Shown here piece by piece: positions 8,254-16,874 of a DNA stretch of 64,000 nt. Positions within the stretch are counted from its first letter, which is position 1. Every line of letters begins with the position of its first letter. Position numbers and translations under genes: made by a program. This stretch comes from Pontibacter kalidii (GTDB lineage Bacteria > Bacteroidota > Bacteroidia > Cytophagales > Hymenobacteraceae): positions 1,490,501-1,554,500 of the forward strand of contig NZ_CP111079.1 in NCBI RefSeq assembly GCF_026278245.1, in the 5' to 3' direction. The notes beneath the pieces are model-generated. The model was given only the letters and a program-made list of their open reading frames with translations, had not been told where the DNA came from and ran no database searches.

Positions 8254-9081
8254 ATGACAAGTAAATCGACAGAAAGCAAGAAAATAGCCATCATAGGCGG
8301 CGGCAACATGGGTGTGGCCCTGGCTAAGGGAATCGTTGCCTCTGGTCTGCACCAGGCAAGCGACATCACTCTTACCCGCCGCAACCTTCGCTCACTCGAA
8401 AGCCTGGCGCAGGAAGGTTACCAGGTAACCAGCCATAACGAGGCGGCAGTGGCGGCAGCCGATATCATCATACTGAGCATCCTGCCGCAACAGCTCAACG
8501 GTGTGCTCGATGCTATTGCCGCTGTAGTTGATCCGCAGCGCCACCTGTTCGTTTCCATTGTGACCGGGGTGAAGGTGGCCGATATTGTGCAGCGTGTGGG
8601 TAAAGAGGTACAGGTGATCCGAGCCATGCCCAACACGGCCATTGCCATCCGTGAGTCGATGACCTGTATTGCCGGAAGTCAGGCGACAGAGGAGAATCAG
8701 GCGCTGGTGCGGCAAATCTTCCAGGCCGTTGGGGAGACGGTGGAGATAGAGGAGGAGCTGATGACTTCTGCCACCGCGCTTTGTGCCTGCGGCATTGCTT
8801 TCTTCCTCCGCTCCATACGCGCGGCAACGCAGGGGGGCACCGAAATCGGCTTCCATGCCGGGGATGCGCTGCGCATGGCAGCACAAACGGCAAAAGGTGC
8901 AGCATCCTTGCTGCTTCATTTCCAGAGCCATCCCGAAAACGAGATCGACAAGGTTACTTCTCCGAAGGGATGCACCATTGCCGGACTCAACGAAATGGAG
9001 CACCACGGCTTTAGCTCTGCCATGATCAAGGGCATTAAAACATCCTCTCATAAAGCCGAGCAGCTTTATAAAAACGAATAA
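8254..9081 (+). CDS. proC: Pyrroline-5-carboxylate reductase
   Basis: The enzyme reduces 1-pyrroline-5-carboxylate to proline with NAD(P)H. KIAIIGGGNMGVALAKGIV is the Rossmann loop near the N terminus, and VIRAMPNTAIAIRESMTCI is the substrate-binding family motif. SPKGCTIAGLNEMEHHGF near the C terminus matches the highly conserved T-x-A-G-L-x-x-L-E region. ATG 8254 (MTSKSTESK) is preferred to an ATG at 8230 because the extra eight residues are not family-like. Its position inside the arginine cluster suggests that proline and arginine synthesis are expressed together. Confidence 0.92.
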   Translation: MTSKSTESKKIAIIGGGNMGVALAKGIVASGLHQASDITLTRRNLRSLESLAQEGYQVTSHNEAAVAAADIIILSILPQQLNGVLDAIAAVVDPQRHLFVSIVTGVKVADIVQRVGKEVQVIRAMPNTAIAIRESMTCIAGSQATEENQALVRQIFQAVGETVEIEEELMTSATALCACGIAFFLRSIRAATQGGTEIGFHAGDALRMAAQTAKGAASLLLHFQSHPENEIDKVTSPKGCTIAGLNEMEHHGFSSAMIKGIKTSSHKAEQLYKNE

Positions 9082-9096
9082 TTACAACACCAAAGC

Positions 9097-10164
9097 ATGA
9101 CTGACGGAAACCTCTACAACGAGGCTGTAGAACTTCTTAAATCATTGATTCAAACCCCTTCTCTTAGCCGGGAAGAAGACAAGACGGCTGCTCTGATTGA
9201 GCAGTTTCTGAAAAGGCATGGGGTAGCGAACGTACACCGCGAGCAGAACAACGTCTGGGCCTTTAACCGATATTATAACCCAGAGCTGCCCACGCTGCTC
9301 CTCAACTCGCACCACGATACGGTAAAGCCCAATGCCGGCTACACGCGCTATCCATTTGAGGCAAGTATAGAGAATGGAAAGCTTTATGGCCTGGGCAGTA
9401 ACGATGCCGGAGGCTGTCTGGTGTCGCTAGTAGCTGCGTTTTTATACTTCTACAACCGTAAGGATTTAACGTATAACCTAGCGCTGGCGGCCACGGCAGA
9501 AGAGGAGATCAGCGGGCGAAACGGCATCGAAAGCATACTTGCGCAACTTGGTCCCCTGGAGGCAGCTATTGTAGGAGAGCCCACCGAAATGCACCTGGCC
9601 GTCGCCGAGAAAGGACTGATGGTACTTGATTGCATTGCCCAGGGCAAAGCCGGGCACGCCGCCCGTGAGGAAGGTATCAACGCCATTTACGCAGCGCTTC
9701 CGGATATTCAGTGGTTTCAGAGCTATACGTTCCCGGAGGTATCGGAGCACCTGGGTCCGGTAAAGATGAGCGTAACGGTAGTACAGGCCGGTACGCAGCA
9801 TAACGTGGTGCCCGACACCTGCTCCTTTACCGTGGACGTGCGCCTGACGGACGCTTACACCCTGGAGGAAGTGCTTGAAACGATACAGCAAAATGTAAAA
9901 GCGGAGGTAAAGCCGCGCTCCATGCGCCTCAAGCCTTCCAGCATTCCGATGGAGCACCCACTGGTGCAAACGGGTATACAATTGGGCCGCAAAACCTACG
10001 GCTCACCCACCACCTCCGATCAGGCCCTGCTGCCGATTCCATCGCTCAAAATGGGTCCGGGCTTCTCCGGCCGTTCCCACATGGCCGATGAATTTATTTA
10101 CCTTCAGGAGATAGAGGAAGGTATAAATCTTTACATCGAGTTGCTGGAGAAAGTAATTTCTTAA
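9097..10164 (+). CDS. argE: M20-family N-acylornithine/N-acylcitrulline deacylase
   Basis: This zinc-dependent M20 peptidase-fold amidohydrolase removes the acyl group from the arginine intermediate. LLNSHHDTVKPNAGYT contains the first metal histidine, YGLGSNDAGGCLVS the bridging aspartate and ATAEEEISGRNG the general-base and ligand glutamates. VGEPTEMHLAVAEKGLM is the family motif ahead of the dimerisation lid. The length of 355 residues is typical of the short Bacteroidota form. It starts 15 bases after proC. With a transcarbamylase that acts on acylated ornithine, the physiological substrate is likely N-succinylcitrulline. The symbol denotes family role, not proven specificity. Confidence 0.88.
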   Translation: MTDGNLYNEAVELLKSLIQTPSLSREEDKTAALIEQFLKRHGVANVHREQNNVWAFNRYYNPELPTLLLNSHHDTVKPNAGYTRYPFEASIENGKLYGLGSNDAGGCLVSLVAAFLYFYNRKDLTYNLALAATAEEEISGRNGIESILAQLGPLEAAIVGEPTEMHLAVAEKGLMVLDCIAQGKAGHAAREEGINAIYAALPDIQWFQSYTFPEVSEHLGPVKMSVTVVQAGTQHNVVPDTCSFTVDVRLTDAYTLEEVLETIQQNVKAEVKPRSMRLKPSSIPMEHPLVQTGIQLGRKTYGSPTTSDQALLPIPSLKMGPGFSGRSHMADEFIYLQEIEEGINLYIELLEKVIS

Positions 10165-10290
10165 TGACGAGTGATTAATGAATAATTATTGATGCAGATA
10201 ATCTGAATAAGCCATACTTAAAGCTTTTATTCTTTCATCATTCATCCAATACTTATTAATTCACTCATCCACTCAATCACGCATTCAAAA
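10165..10290. repeat. AT-rich self-complementary spacer between argE and argH
   Basis: GAGTGATTAATGAATAATT at the left and ATTATTAATTCACTC-like sequence at the right are imperfect complements, so the spacer can form a long bulged hairpin. The word ATTCA/ATTAA recurs throughout (CATTCATCC, TCACTCATCC, CACTCAATC). No gene or clear promoter is visible in it. Confidence 0.5.
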
Positions 10291-10299
10291 TTGAAAAGT

Positions 10300-11634
10300 A
10301 TGAAGCTTTGGCAGAAAAACACGGCGGTAGCCGCTGAGATAGAGAAATTTACCGTTGGCCGCGATGCGGAGCTGGACATGGAGCTGGCGCGCTTCGATGT
10401 GCTGGGCTCGCTGGCGCACACGCAGATGCTGCAACGTATCGGCCTGCTCACGGCAGAGGAGCTACAGGTGCTGCAGGCAGAGCTGAAGAACATTTACAAA
10501 AGTATAGAAGCAGGTGAGTTTGCCATTGAGACCGGCGTGGAGGACATTCACTCGCAGGTAGAGCTGGAGTTGACCAGAAGAGTGGGTGAGGCGGGCAAAA
10601 AGATCCACAGCGGCCGCTCACGCAACGACCAGGTGCTGGTAGACCTTAAGCTGTACTTCCGCCACCAGCTACAGGAGGTGGTGCAGGAGGTACAGGCTTT
10701 GTTTGAGGTGCTGCAGGCCCAGAGCGAGAAGTATAAACACGTGCTGTTGCCGGGCTACACCCACCTGCAGGTGGCGATGCCCTCGTCCTTTGGCCTGTGG
10801 TTTGGCGCCTATGCCGAGAGCTTGGTGGACGACATGCAGCTGCTGCTGGCCGCTTATAAGATAGCCGACAAAAACCCGCTGGGCTCTGCGGCTGGCTACG
10901 GCTCCTCCTTCCCGCTCAACCGCCAACTGACCACCGATCTGCTGGGCTTTGAAAGTATGAACTATAACGTGGTGTACGCGCAGATGGGCCGTGGCAAAAC
11001 CGAACGCACGGTGGCGGTAGCCCTGGCAGCCGTGGCCGCCACTCTGGCCCGCATGAGCATGGACCTGTGCCTGTACATGAGCCAGAACTTCAGCTTTGTT
11101 ACGCTCCCTGACCACCTGACCACCGGCTCCAGCATCATGCCGCACAAAAAGAACCCGGACGTGTTCGAGCTGCTGCGCGGCAAATGCAACAAGCTGCAGG
11201 CCCTGCCCACCGACATCAGCATGTTGCTCATCAACCTGCCCTCAGGCTACCACCGCGAGATGCAGCTGCTGAAGGAGAGCCTGTTCCCGGCTTTCCAGGA
11301 GCTCAGGAGCTGTCTGCAGATGATGGCCTACATGGCCGAGCAGCTGCAGGTGCGGGACAATATCCTGCAGGACGAGAAGTATAAATACCTCTTCAGCGTG
11401 GATGCCGTGAACGAACTGGTGCTGCAGGGAATGCCTTTCCGGGATGCCTATAAAGCGGTGGGCGAGCAGATCGAGGCCGGCACTTTTGAGGCTCCGGCGG
11501 AGGCCACCCATACCCACGAAGGCAGCATCGGCAACTTGTGTAACGACCAGATAGCCGGGCAGATGCAGCAACTGGTAGAGGCCTTCAATTTTGCGCGCGT
11601 GCAGCAGGCCTACGAGAAGCTCACTGAGGAATAG
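10300..11634 (+). CDS. argH: Argininosuccinate lyase
   Basis: The last arginine enzyme splits argininosuccinate to arginine and fumarate. HSGRSRNDQV (about residues 104-113) and TGSSIMPHKKNPD (about residues 277-289) are the two signature regions of the fumarase/aspartase superfamily; the latter carries the catalytic serine loop. ATG 10300 gives MKLWQKN, the usual start in this phylum; a TTG nine bases upstream is in frame but unnecessary. The 444-residue length is typical. A strong bidirectional terminator follows 41 bases downstream, which marks the end of the cluster. Confidence 0.96.
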   Translation: MKLWQKNTAVAAEIEKFTVGRDAELDMELARFDVLGSLAHTQMLQRIGLLTAEELQVLQAELKNIYKSIEAGEFAIETGVEDIHSQVELELTRRVGEAGKKIHSGRSRNDQVLVDLKLYFRHQLQEVVQEVQALFEVLQAQSEKYKHVLLPGYTHLQVAMPSSFGLWFGAYAESLVDDMQLLLAAYKIADKNPLGSAAGYGSSFPLNRQLTTDLLGFESMNYNVVYAQMGRGKTERTVAVALAAVAATLARMSMDLCLYMSQNFSFVTLPDHLTTGSSIMPHKKNPDVFELLRGKCNKLQALPTDISMLLINLPSGYHREMQLLKESLFPAFQELRSCLQMMAYMAEQLQVRDNILQDEKYKYLFSVDAVNELVLQGMPFRDAYKAVGEQIEAGTFEAPAEATHTHEGSIGNLCNDQIAGQMQQLVEAFNFARVQQAYEKLTEE

Positions 11635-11675
11635 GATACTGGCTTTTAGCGCAGTATGCCAAACGAGTAAAGCCG

Positions 11676-11720
11676 GTGGCTGAGGAAATCCTAACAGATT
11701 CCCTCAGCCACTTGCTTTTT
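11676..11720. terminator. Bidirectional intrinsic terminator after argH
   Basis: GTGGCTGAGG at 11676-11685 pairs with CCTCAGCCAC at 11702-11711, and the stem continues imperfectly inward. On the plus strand it is followed by TTGCTTTTT. It separates argH from the convergent sensor gene. Confidence 0.8.
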
Positions 11721-12405
11721 AGTTCAGGTGGTATTTCTGCGGTTTTATGTTGTTGAGTTTGCGGGAGGACTGCAGCAGTGTGCCCACCAGTAAGGCAAGT
11801 ATAACGGCCAGTGCAATCACAAGGTAGGAGAGCACCTTTAGCGTTTTCATCTGGCGTTCGGCGTCTTCATACAGCTCCTGGCCCACCTGCTCCTGCAGCT
11901 GGCTGAGTGCATGCAGGGGCTGCAGCAGCTTCTGGAACGCCGCCATTCCCTCGTGCCGAAACAGGGCCATGGCCGCTGCTTTATCGCCGGTGTGGCTTTT
12001 TACAAGAATGGTTTGCTGGGTCTTCGCATAGTTTCTATCCGCCTCCAGGTAAGCCTGCAGGTCCTGGCTCTCCTGCGTGGTGAGGTAGGTGGCCTGGAAC
12101 TTGCGCAGCAGGGAGTCCAGCTCGGCCTCGTGTCGTTCTATTTCCGCCATAATGCGCTGCTCCTCCTCCGGCGAGGTGGCCAGCAGGTGCTCCTCCAGCA
12201 GCAGCCGGTTCTGGTAATAGCGCTCCTGCATCGCCGAGATATCCAGCGCCGGCACCAGCCTGTCGGCATAAACGGACTTAAACTGCCCGCTCACTTTGGT
12301 CATGCTGTAGCTCACAAACCAATTGGCCAGTAAAATGATCAGGAATACAATCCCCAAGGCAAGGGCAATACGGTTACGGTTGCCTATTCTGAAGCTCCAA
12401 CTCAT
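11719..12405 (-). CDS. Membrane protein with 4HB_MCP-like sensory domain and no output domain
   Basis: The 228-residue protein has one membrane helix at about residues 12-32 (ALALGIVFLIILLANWFV) and another at about 190-213 (VLSYLVIALAVILALLVGTLL). Between them lies a long all-helical extracytoplasmic region with the pattern of the four-helix-bundle ligand-binding domain of chemoreceptors (DRLVPALDISAMQERYYQNRLLLEEHL). There is no HAMP, methyl-accepting, kinase or cyclase domain after the second helix; the tail is only about 15 residues. It may be a stand-alone sensor or a partner of a separate signalling protein. It is divergent from the amidoligase operon, with 184 bases between them. Confidence 0.65.
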   Translation of the reverse strand: MSWSFRIGNRNRIALALGIVFLIILLANWFVSYSMTKVSGQFKSVYADRLVPALDISAMQERYYQNRLLLEEHLLATSPEEEQRIMAEIERHEAELDSLLRKFQATYLTTQESQDLQAYLEADRNYAKTQQTILVKSHTGDKAAAMALFRHEGMAAFQKLLQPLHALSQLQEQVGQELYEDAERQMKTLKVLSYLVIALAVILALLVGTLLQSSRKLNNIKPQKYHLN

Positions 12406-12589
12406 AGTATCAGACGCATTTTCACCTTAATATAAACTATCTATCGGGGAATGCCAATTTTCGGCCGCGTCTTTGTAGCAGGGCACCTTTGCTTTAACAC
12501 GTATTATCTTTAATATATTCAAAAACTTATGGTTGCTGCAGCGTATAAAAGACACATTGTTGTGCCATTTTTAAGCCAGAAGTTTTTAA

Positions 12590-13312
12590 GTGATCCCGAT
12601 AAAAATCCACACCCAACCCGACGACTCCACCTGCGGCCCCACAAGCCTGCACGCCGTGTACCGTTACTTTAAAGATCCGATCTCACTGGCCGATGTCATA
12701 AAGGAGGTGCCCTCGCTGGACGAGGGGGGCACGCTCGAAGTTTTGCTGGCTTGCCACGCGCTTAAGCGGGGATACCGCGTCCGCATTTATACTTACAACA
12801 TGTTCGTGTTCGATCCCTCCTGGATCGGGCTGAGCAACGAGGAAATCATACTTAAACTGGAGGAGCAGCTAAAGTATAAAAAGAGCCCGAAGCTGCACCG
12901 CGCCACGCAGGCTTACATCGAGTTTCTGCGGCTGGGCGGCGAGCTGCGCTGCCGCGACTTGAACAAGCAGTTGCTAAAAAGATACTTCGACGCAAACATC
13001 CCGCTCCTCACAGGACTAAGCGCCACTTACCTCTACCAAAGCGCCCGCGAGTTCGCCGATGAACAGGGAAACTCTATTTACGATGATGTGCAGGGTTACC
13101 CGATGGGGCATTTTGTGGTGCTGTGCGGCTTTGGGGAGGACCAGAAAAGCATTGTAGTGGCAGACCCTTACCGGGAGAACCCCTACTTTGGAGACAACTA
13201 CTACGAAGTGAAGGGTACGCACCTTGTCAACTCCATTATGCTGGGTATGGCCACCTACGATGCTAACCTGCTGGCTATACTTCCCGCGCACTATGAACCC
13301 CTCGAAGATTAA
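12590..13312 (+). CDS. C39-like cysteine peptidase/transglutaminase-fold protein of the amidoligase operon
   Basis: The 240-residue protein opens with a papain-fold active site, QPDDSTCGPTSLHAV, with Cys15 as nucleophile. GHFVVLCGFG supplies His174 and VVADPYRENPYF supplies Asp192, giving a complete Cys-His-Asp triad in the C39 order. There is no signal peptide or membrane segment, so it acts in the cytosol, unlike bacteriocin-exporter C39 domains. The start is a GTG, the only start that leaves the QPDDSTCGP motif near the N terminus. The ligase gene begins three bases after its stop. In comparative studies of amidoligase systems, peptidases of this kind are predicted to process or release the ligase product. 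The substrate is unknown. Confidence 0.8.
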   Translation: MIPIKIHTQPDDSTCGPTSLHAVYRYFKDPISLADVIKEVPSLDEGGTLEVLLACHALKRGYRVRIYTYNMFVFDPSWIGLSNEEIILKLEEQLKYKKSPKLHRATQAYIEFLRLGGELRCRDLNKQLLKRYFDANIPLLTGLSATYLYQSAREFADEQGNSIYDDVQGYPMGHFVVLCGFGEDQKSIVVADPYRENPYFGDNYYEVKGTHLVNSIMLGMATYDANLLAILPAHYEPLED

Positions 13313-13315
13313 ATC

Positions 13316-14791
13316 ATGCGAAAAATAATTATAGTCGACTATCCCAAGGACTGGGAGGAGGCGATAGAAGATACCGAGGTAGTCGATGCCCAGACCTACC
13401 TTACCAGTTCTACTTACACCGATATTCGCAGCGCGCGCATCTTTAACCTGTGCCGCTCGCACCGCTACCAGAGCGCCGGGTATTACGTGTCGCTGCTGGC
13501 CGAGGCGCGGGGCCACAAGCCCATCCCCAGTGTTACCACTATGCAGGACCTGAAAAGCCCCACCATTGTGCGCGCCATTACCGTGGAGATGGAGGACCTG
13601 ATCCAAAAGAGCCTCTCCGGGCTGCGCTCCGATAGCTTTACGCTGAGCATCTACTTCGGTCAGAACCTGGCCCAGAAGTATGAGAAGCTGTGCAAGGCCC
13701 TACACGACCACTTCCAGGCGCCGCTGCTGCGGGCGCAGTTTGTCTACAAGGATAACTGGGTGCTGCAGAGCATCTCGCAGGTGCCGATCAACGAGGTGCA
13801 GGAGGAGCACCGCAAATACCTGAAGAGCTACGCCAAGGCTTACTTTGCGCGCCAGCGTTTCTCCGGTGCCCGCATCAACCGCAAAGCCTATGATCTGGCT
13901 ATACTAATAGATCCACAGGAAAAAGCGCCGCCATCGAACGAGCGGGCCATTCAGCACTTCGTGGACGCCGCCGATAGCATGGGCTTTTACACCGAGCTGA
14001 TCACCAAGGACGATTACCGCCGCCTGCCGGAGTTCGACGCGCTCTTTATCCGGGAGACGACGGCTGTGAACCACCATACCTATCGCTTTGCCCGAAAAGC
14101 CTTCGCCGACGGGCTGGTGGTGATCGATGACCCGGTATCCATCCTGCGGTGCACCAACAAGGTATACCTGGCCGAGTTGCTGGCGAAGGCAAAAGTTCCT
14201 ATTCCAAAAACCATGATCATCCACAAGGATAACCGCAAGCAGGTAGAGGATGAGCTGGGGCTGCCCTGCGTGCTCAAACTGCCCGACAGCTCCTTCTCGC
14301 AGGGCGTGGTGAAGGCCAAGAATAAAGAGGAGCTGAAGGAGGAACTGAACAAGATGCTGGAGACCTCGGAGTTGATCATAGGGCAGGAGTACACGCCCAC
14401 CGACTTCGACTGGCGCATCGGGGTGCTGGACAAGCAGCCGCTTTATGCCTGCAAGTACTACATGGCCAAAGGGCACTGGCAGATCTACAACTGGAATGGC
14501 AAGAAGCAGGACGAGGAGGGCGACGGCGAGGTGATCCCCTTTGAGCAGGTGCCGTTTCATGTGCTGCACACGGCCCTGAAAGCGGCCAACCTGATCGGGA
14601 ACGGGCTTTACGGTGTGGATGTGAAAGAGATAGACGGCAAGGCCTACGTAATTGAGGTGAACGACAACCCTAGTATAGATGCCGGGGTAGAGGATAAGAT
14701 CCTGAAAAAGGAGCTTTATACCGCCATCATCAAATCAATAAAGCAACGCATAGACAACCACAAGAATGGAAACGGCAGAACCGAAGGATAG
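13316..14791 (+). CDS. RimK-type ATP-grasp amide ligase with RLAN-like N-terminal domain
   Basis: The 491-residue protein has two parts. Residues about 1-170 match the RimK-like ATP-grasp N-terminal (RLAN) domain (RKIIIVDYPKDWE, LCRSHRYQSAGYYVSLLAE, HKPIPSV). Residues about 200-480 form an ATP-grasp ligase, with PCVLKLPDSSFSQGVV as the nucleotide loop and KAYVIEVNDNPSIDAGVED as the metal-binding EVNDNP motif. Such enzymes join a carboxylate, activated as acyl phosphate, to an amine, often adding glutamate or other amino acids. The gene lies between the C39-like gene (3-base gap) and the GCS2-type ligase (26-base overlap), so co-translation is likely. The product of the pathway is not known. 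Confidence 0.88.
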   Translation: MRKIIIVDYPKDWEEAIEDTEVVDAQTYLTSSTYTDIRSARIFNLCRSHRYQSAGYYVSLLAEARGHKPIPSVTTMQDLKSPTIVRAITVEMEDLIQKSLSGLRSDSFTLSIYFGQNLAQKYEKLCKALHDHFQAPLLRAQFVYKDNWVLQSISQVPINEVQEEHRKYLKSYAKAYFARQRFSGARINRKAYDLAILIDPQEKAPPSNERAIQHFVDAADSMGFYTELITKDDYRRLPEFDALFIRETTAVNHHTYRFARKAFADGLVVIDDPVSILRCTNKVYLAELLAKAKVPIPKTMIIHKDNRKQVEDELGLPCVLKLPDSSFSQGVVKAKNKEELKEELNKMLETSELIIGQEYTPTDFDWRIGVLDKQPLYACKYYMAKGHWQIYNWNGKKQDEEGDGEVIPFEQVPFHVLHTALKAANLIGNGLYGVDVKEIDGKAYVIEVNDNPSIDAGVEDKILKKELYTAIIKSIKQRIDNHKNGNGRTEG

Positions 14792-16040
14792 CACCAAAAA
14801 GACACTGCACCTCTTCGAGGGATTCGGGGTGGAACTGGAGTACATGATCGTGCAGCAGGGCAGCCTGCAGGTGCTGCCCATTACGGATAAGCTGATTTAC
14901 GACGAGGTGGGCGAATACCTATCGGACGTGGAATTCGGCGATATTGCCTGGAGCAACGAGCTGGTGCTGCACGTGGTGGAACTGAAGACGCAGGGCCCCG
15001 TGCAAAGCCTGGCGCGGCTGCAGGAGAAGTTTCAGGCGCACGTGCACAAGATAAACCGGATGCTGGAGAAGTATGACGCTATGCTGCTGCCCACCGGTGC
15101 GCACCCGCTCATGAACCCCTACACCGACACCAAGCTGTGGCCGCACGAGCACAATGCCGTGTACGAAGCCTATAACCGTATCTTCGACTGTCGGGGCCAT
15201 GGCTGGGCCAACCTGCAAAGCACGCACCTGAACCTGCCTTTTTACGATGATGCCGAGTTTGAAAAACTGCATGCCGCTATCCGGGTGCTGCTGCCTATCA
15301 TGCCGGCGCTCAGCGCCTCCACGCCTATCCTGGATGCCGCAGTGACAGGGCTGGCCGACGCACGGCTGGAAGTATACCGACAGAACCAGCGGAAGTTGCC
15401 CCGCATCACAGGCAAAGTGATCCCGGAGGCTGTCTTCACGAAAGCTGACTACGAGGAGCAGGTGCTGCAGCCCATGTACCGCGAGGTGGCCCCGCACGAC
15501 CCGGAGGGCACGTTGCAGGAGGAGTTCCTCAACTCGCGGGGCGCCATCGCCCGCTTCGGGCGCAACACGATTGAGATCCGCCTGCTGGATATACAGGAGT
15601 GCCCGGTGGCGGACATGGCGGTGCTGCAGGCTGTGGTGACGGTGCTGCAGACGCTCATAGCCGAACGCTGGGTGCCGCTGCACGACCTGAAAGCCTGGCA
15701 CGAGGACCGGCTCTCCGCTATATTTTTAGAAGTGATTGCCAAAGGCCAGGAAGCCATACTGACTGATCCGGGTTACATCCGCCTGTTTGGCCTCGAATGT
15801 CAGGAGAGCTGCACTGTTGGGGAGCTCTGGAAGCACCTGGTGCAGGAGGTCCTGGTGTTGGAGGACCAGCCGGAGGTGGCCAATGCCTTACATGTTATTG
15901 TTTCCCGTGGCAACCTTTCCAAGCGGATACTGGACGCTGTAGGCGATGCGCCTTCAGAAGAAAAGATCCGGGAGGTGTACCGTCAGCTGGCGGAGTGCCT
16001 GCAGAAAGGGAGCGTTTTCTTACCTGATACACCATGCTAA
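14766..16040 (+). CDS. GCS2-type carboxylate-amine ligase (glutamate-cysteine ligase superfamily)
   Basis: The 424-residue protein has the glutamine-synthetase-like fold of the GCS2 family. FEGFGVELEYMIV near residues 17-29 carries the metal/glutamate-binding acidic residues, QSTHLNLPF is the substrate histidine motif, and ARFGRNTIEIRLLDIQECP is the C-terminal Arg/Glu nucleotide-binding segment. It probably forms an amide or gamma-glutamyl bond, but true glutathione synthesis is unlikely because no glutathione synthetase is adjacent and the partners are those of amidoligase systems. The start ATG lies inside the preceding gene (26-base overlap) and the stop overlaps the next gene by seven bases. 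Confidence 0.83.
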   Translation: METAEPKDSTKKTLHLFEGFGVELEYMIVQQGSLQVLPITDKLIYDEVGEYLSDVEFGDIAWSNELVLHVVELKTQGPVQSLARLQEKFQAHVHKINRMLEKYDAMLLPTGAHPLMNPYTDTKLWPHEHNAVYEAYNRIFDCRGHGWANLQSTHLNLPFYDDAEFEKLHAAIRVLLPIMPALSASTPILDAAVTGLADARLEVYRQNQRKLPRITGKVIPEAVFTKADYEEQVLQPMYREVAPHDPEGTLQEEFLNSRGAIARFGRNTIEIRLLDIQECPVADMAVLQAVVTVLQTLIAERWVPLHDLKAWHEDRLSAIFLEVIAKGQEAILTDPGYIRLFGLECQESCTVGELWKHLVQEVLVLEDQPEVANALHVIVSRGNLSKRILDAVGDAPSEEKIREVYRQLAECLQKGSVFLPDTPC

Positions 16041-16750
16041 AAGTTTTAATTACCTGCGAGCACGGCGGCAACGATATCCCGCCGGCTTATGCAGGACTTT
16101 TTACCGCAGAGCAGGAGCTACTGCAGTCGCACAGAGGATATGATAAGGGCGCGCTGCAACTCCTGGAAACCTTGAAAGTAGTAGCCGATAAAACGTTTCA
16201 CTCCACCACCTCGCGGCTGCTGGTGGAACTGAACCGCTCCCCGCACCACAAAAGCCTCTTCTCAGCTATCAGCCGGGGCCTTCCTCAGCGAGAGAAGGAG
16301 CAGATTCTGAAGGAGCACTACCAACCCTACCGCGAGCGGGTGGAGGAATTGATAGAAGACCTGACGATGGTAGGGCACCAGGTGCTGCATATTTCGGTGC
16401 ACAGCTTTACCCCGGTGCTGGACGGGGAGGAGCGGCAGGCAGACATCGGCTTGCTCTACGACCCGAGGCGCAGGCGCGAACGCGATTTTTGCCGCTCCTG
16501 GAAAAAAGCGCTGAAGGAGCAGGGACCGGAGCTTGTGGTGCGTTTCAACTATCCGTACCTTGGCATTGCCGATGGCTTCCCGACTTACCTGCGCCGCAGG
16601 TTCACGGAGGAGCAGTACGCGGGCGTGGAGCTGGAGGTAAACCAGAAGTTCCCGGAAAGGGGCGGCAGGCAGTGGGAGCAGGTGCAGCAAACGATCCTGC
16701 GCAGCCTGAAAAGTATAATCTCAGCGTATAAAGCTGAGGAGGGAGGATGA
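16034..16750 (+). CDS. N-formylglutamate amidohydrolase-like hydrolase
   Basis: The 238-residue protein begins LKVLITCEHGGNDIPPAYAG, the zinc-ligand CEHGG motif of the N-formylglutamate amidohydrolase family. DKGALQLLETL, LLVELNRSPHH and VLHISVHSFTPV are the other conserved stretches. Family enzymes hydrolyse N-acyl or N-formyl glutamate. There is no histidine-degradation gene nearby, so HutG function is unlikely. As the last gene of the amidoligase operon it probably cleaves an amide in the product or an acylated intermediate. It overlaps the GCS2-type gene by seven bases, and the operon seems to end here, with 124 bases to the next start. Confidence 0.82.
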   Translation: MLKVLITCEHGGNDIPPAYAGLFTAEQELLQSHRGYDKGALQLLETLKVVADKTFHSTTSRLLVELNRSPHHKSLFSAISRGLPQREKEQILKEHYQPYRERVEELIEDLTMVGHQVLHISVHSFTPVLDGEERQADIGLLYDPRRRRERDFCRSWKKALKEQGPELVVRFNYPYLGIADGFPTYLRRRFTEEQYAGVELEVNQKFPERGGRQWEQVQQTILRSLKSIISAYKAEEGG

Positions 16751-16874
16751 AAATCCAGTATAAGGAAAACAAAATATCTTCATTTGTAGTATTTAAAGTA
16801 TGATCAACCTTCCATGCTCCTGCACAAGAGGCTATTATACACATTTCGTAAATGTTTAACTTGAAAGAAAGACT

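Noticed and set aside
12478..12512. Promoter TTTG/TATCTTTA for the amidoligase operon
   Set aside because: The spacing is 13 bases instead of about 19 and neither box is paired convincingly, so it was not listed as a feature.
14766..16040. Glutathione biosynthesis (GshA)
   Set aside because: The GCS2 fold allows it, but no glutathione synthetase is nearby and all partners are typical of amidoligase systems.
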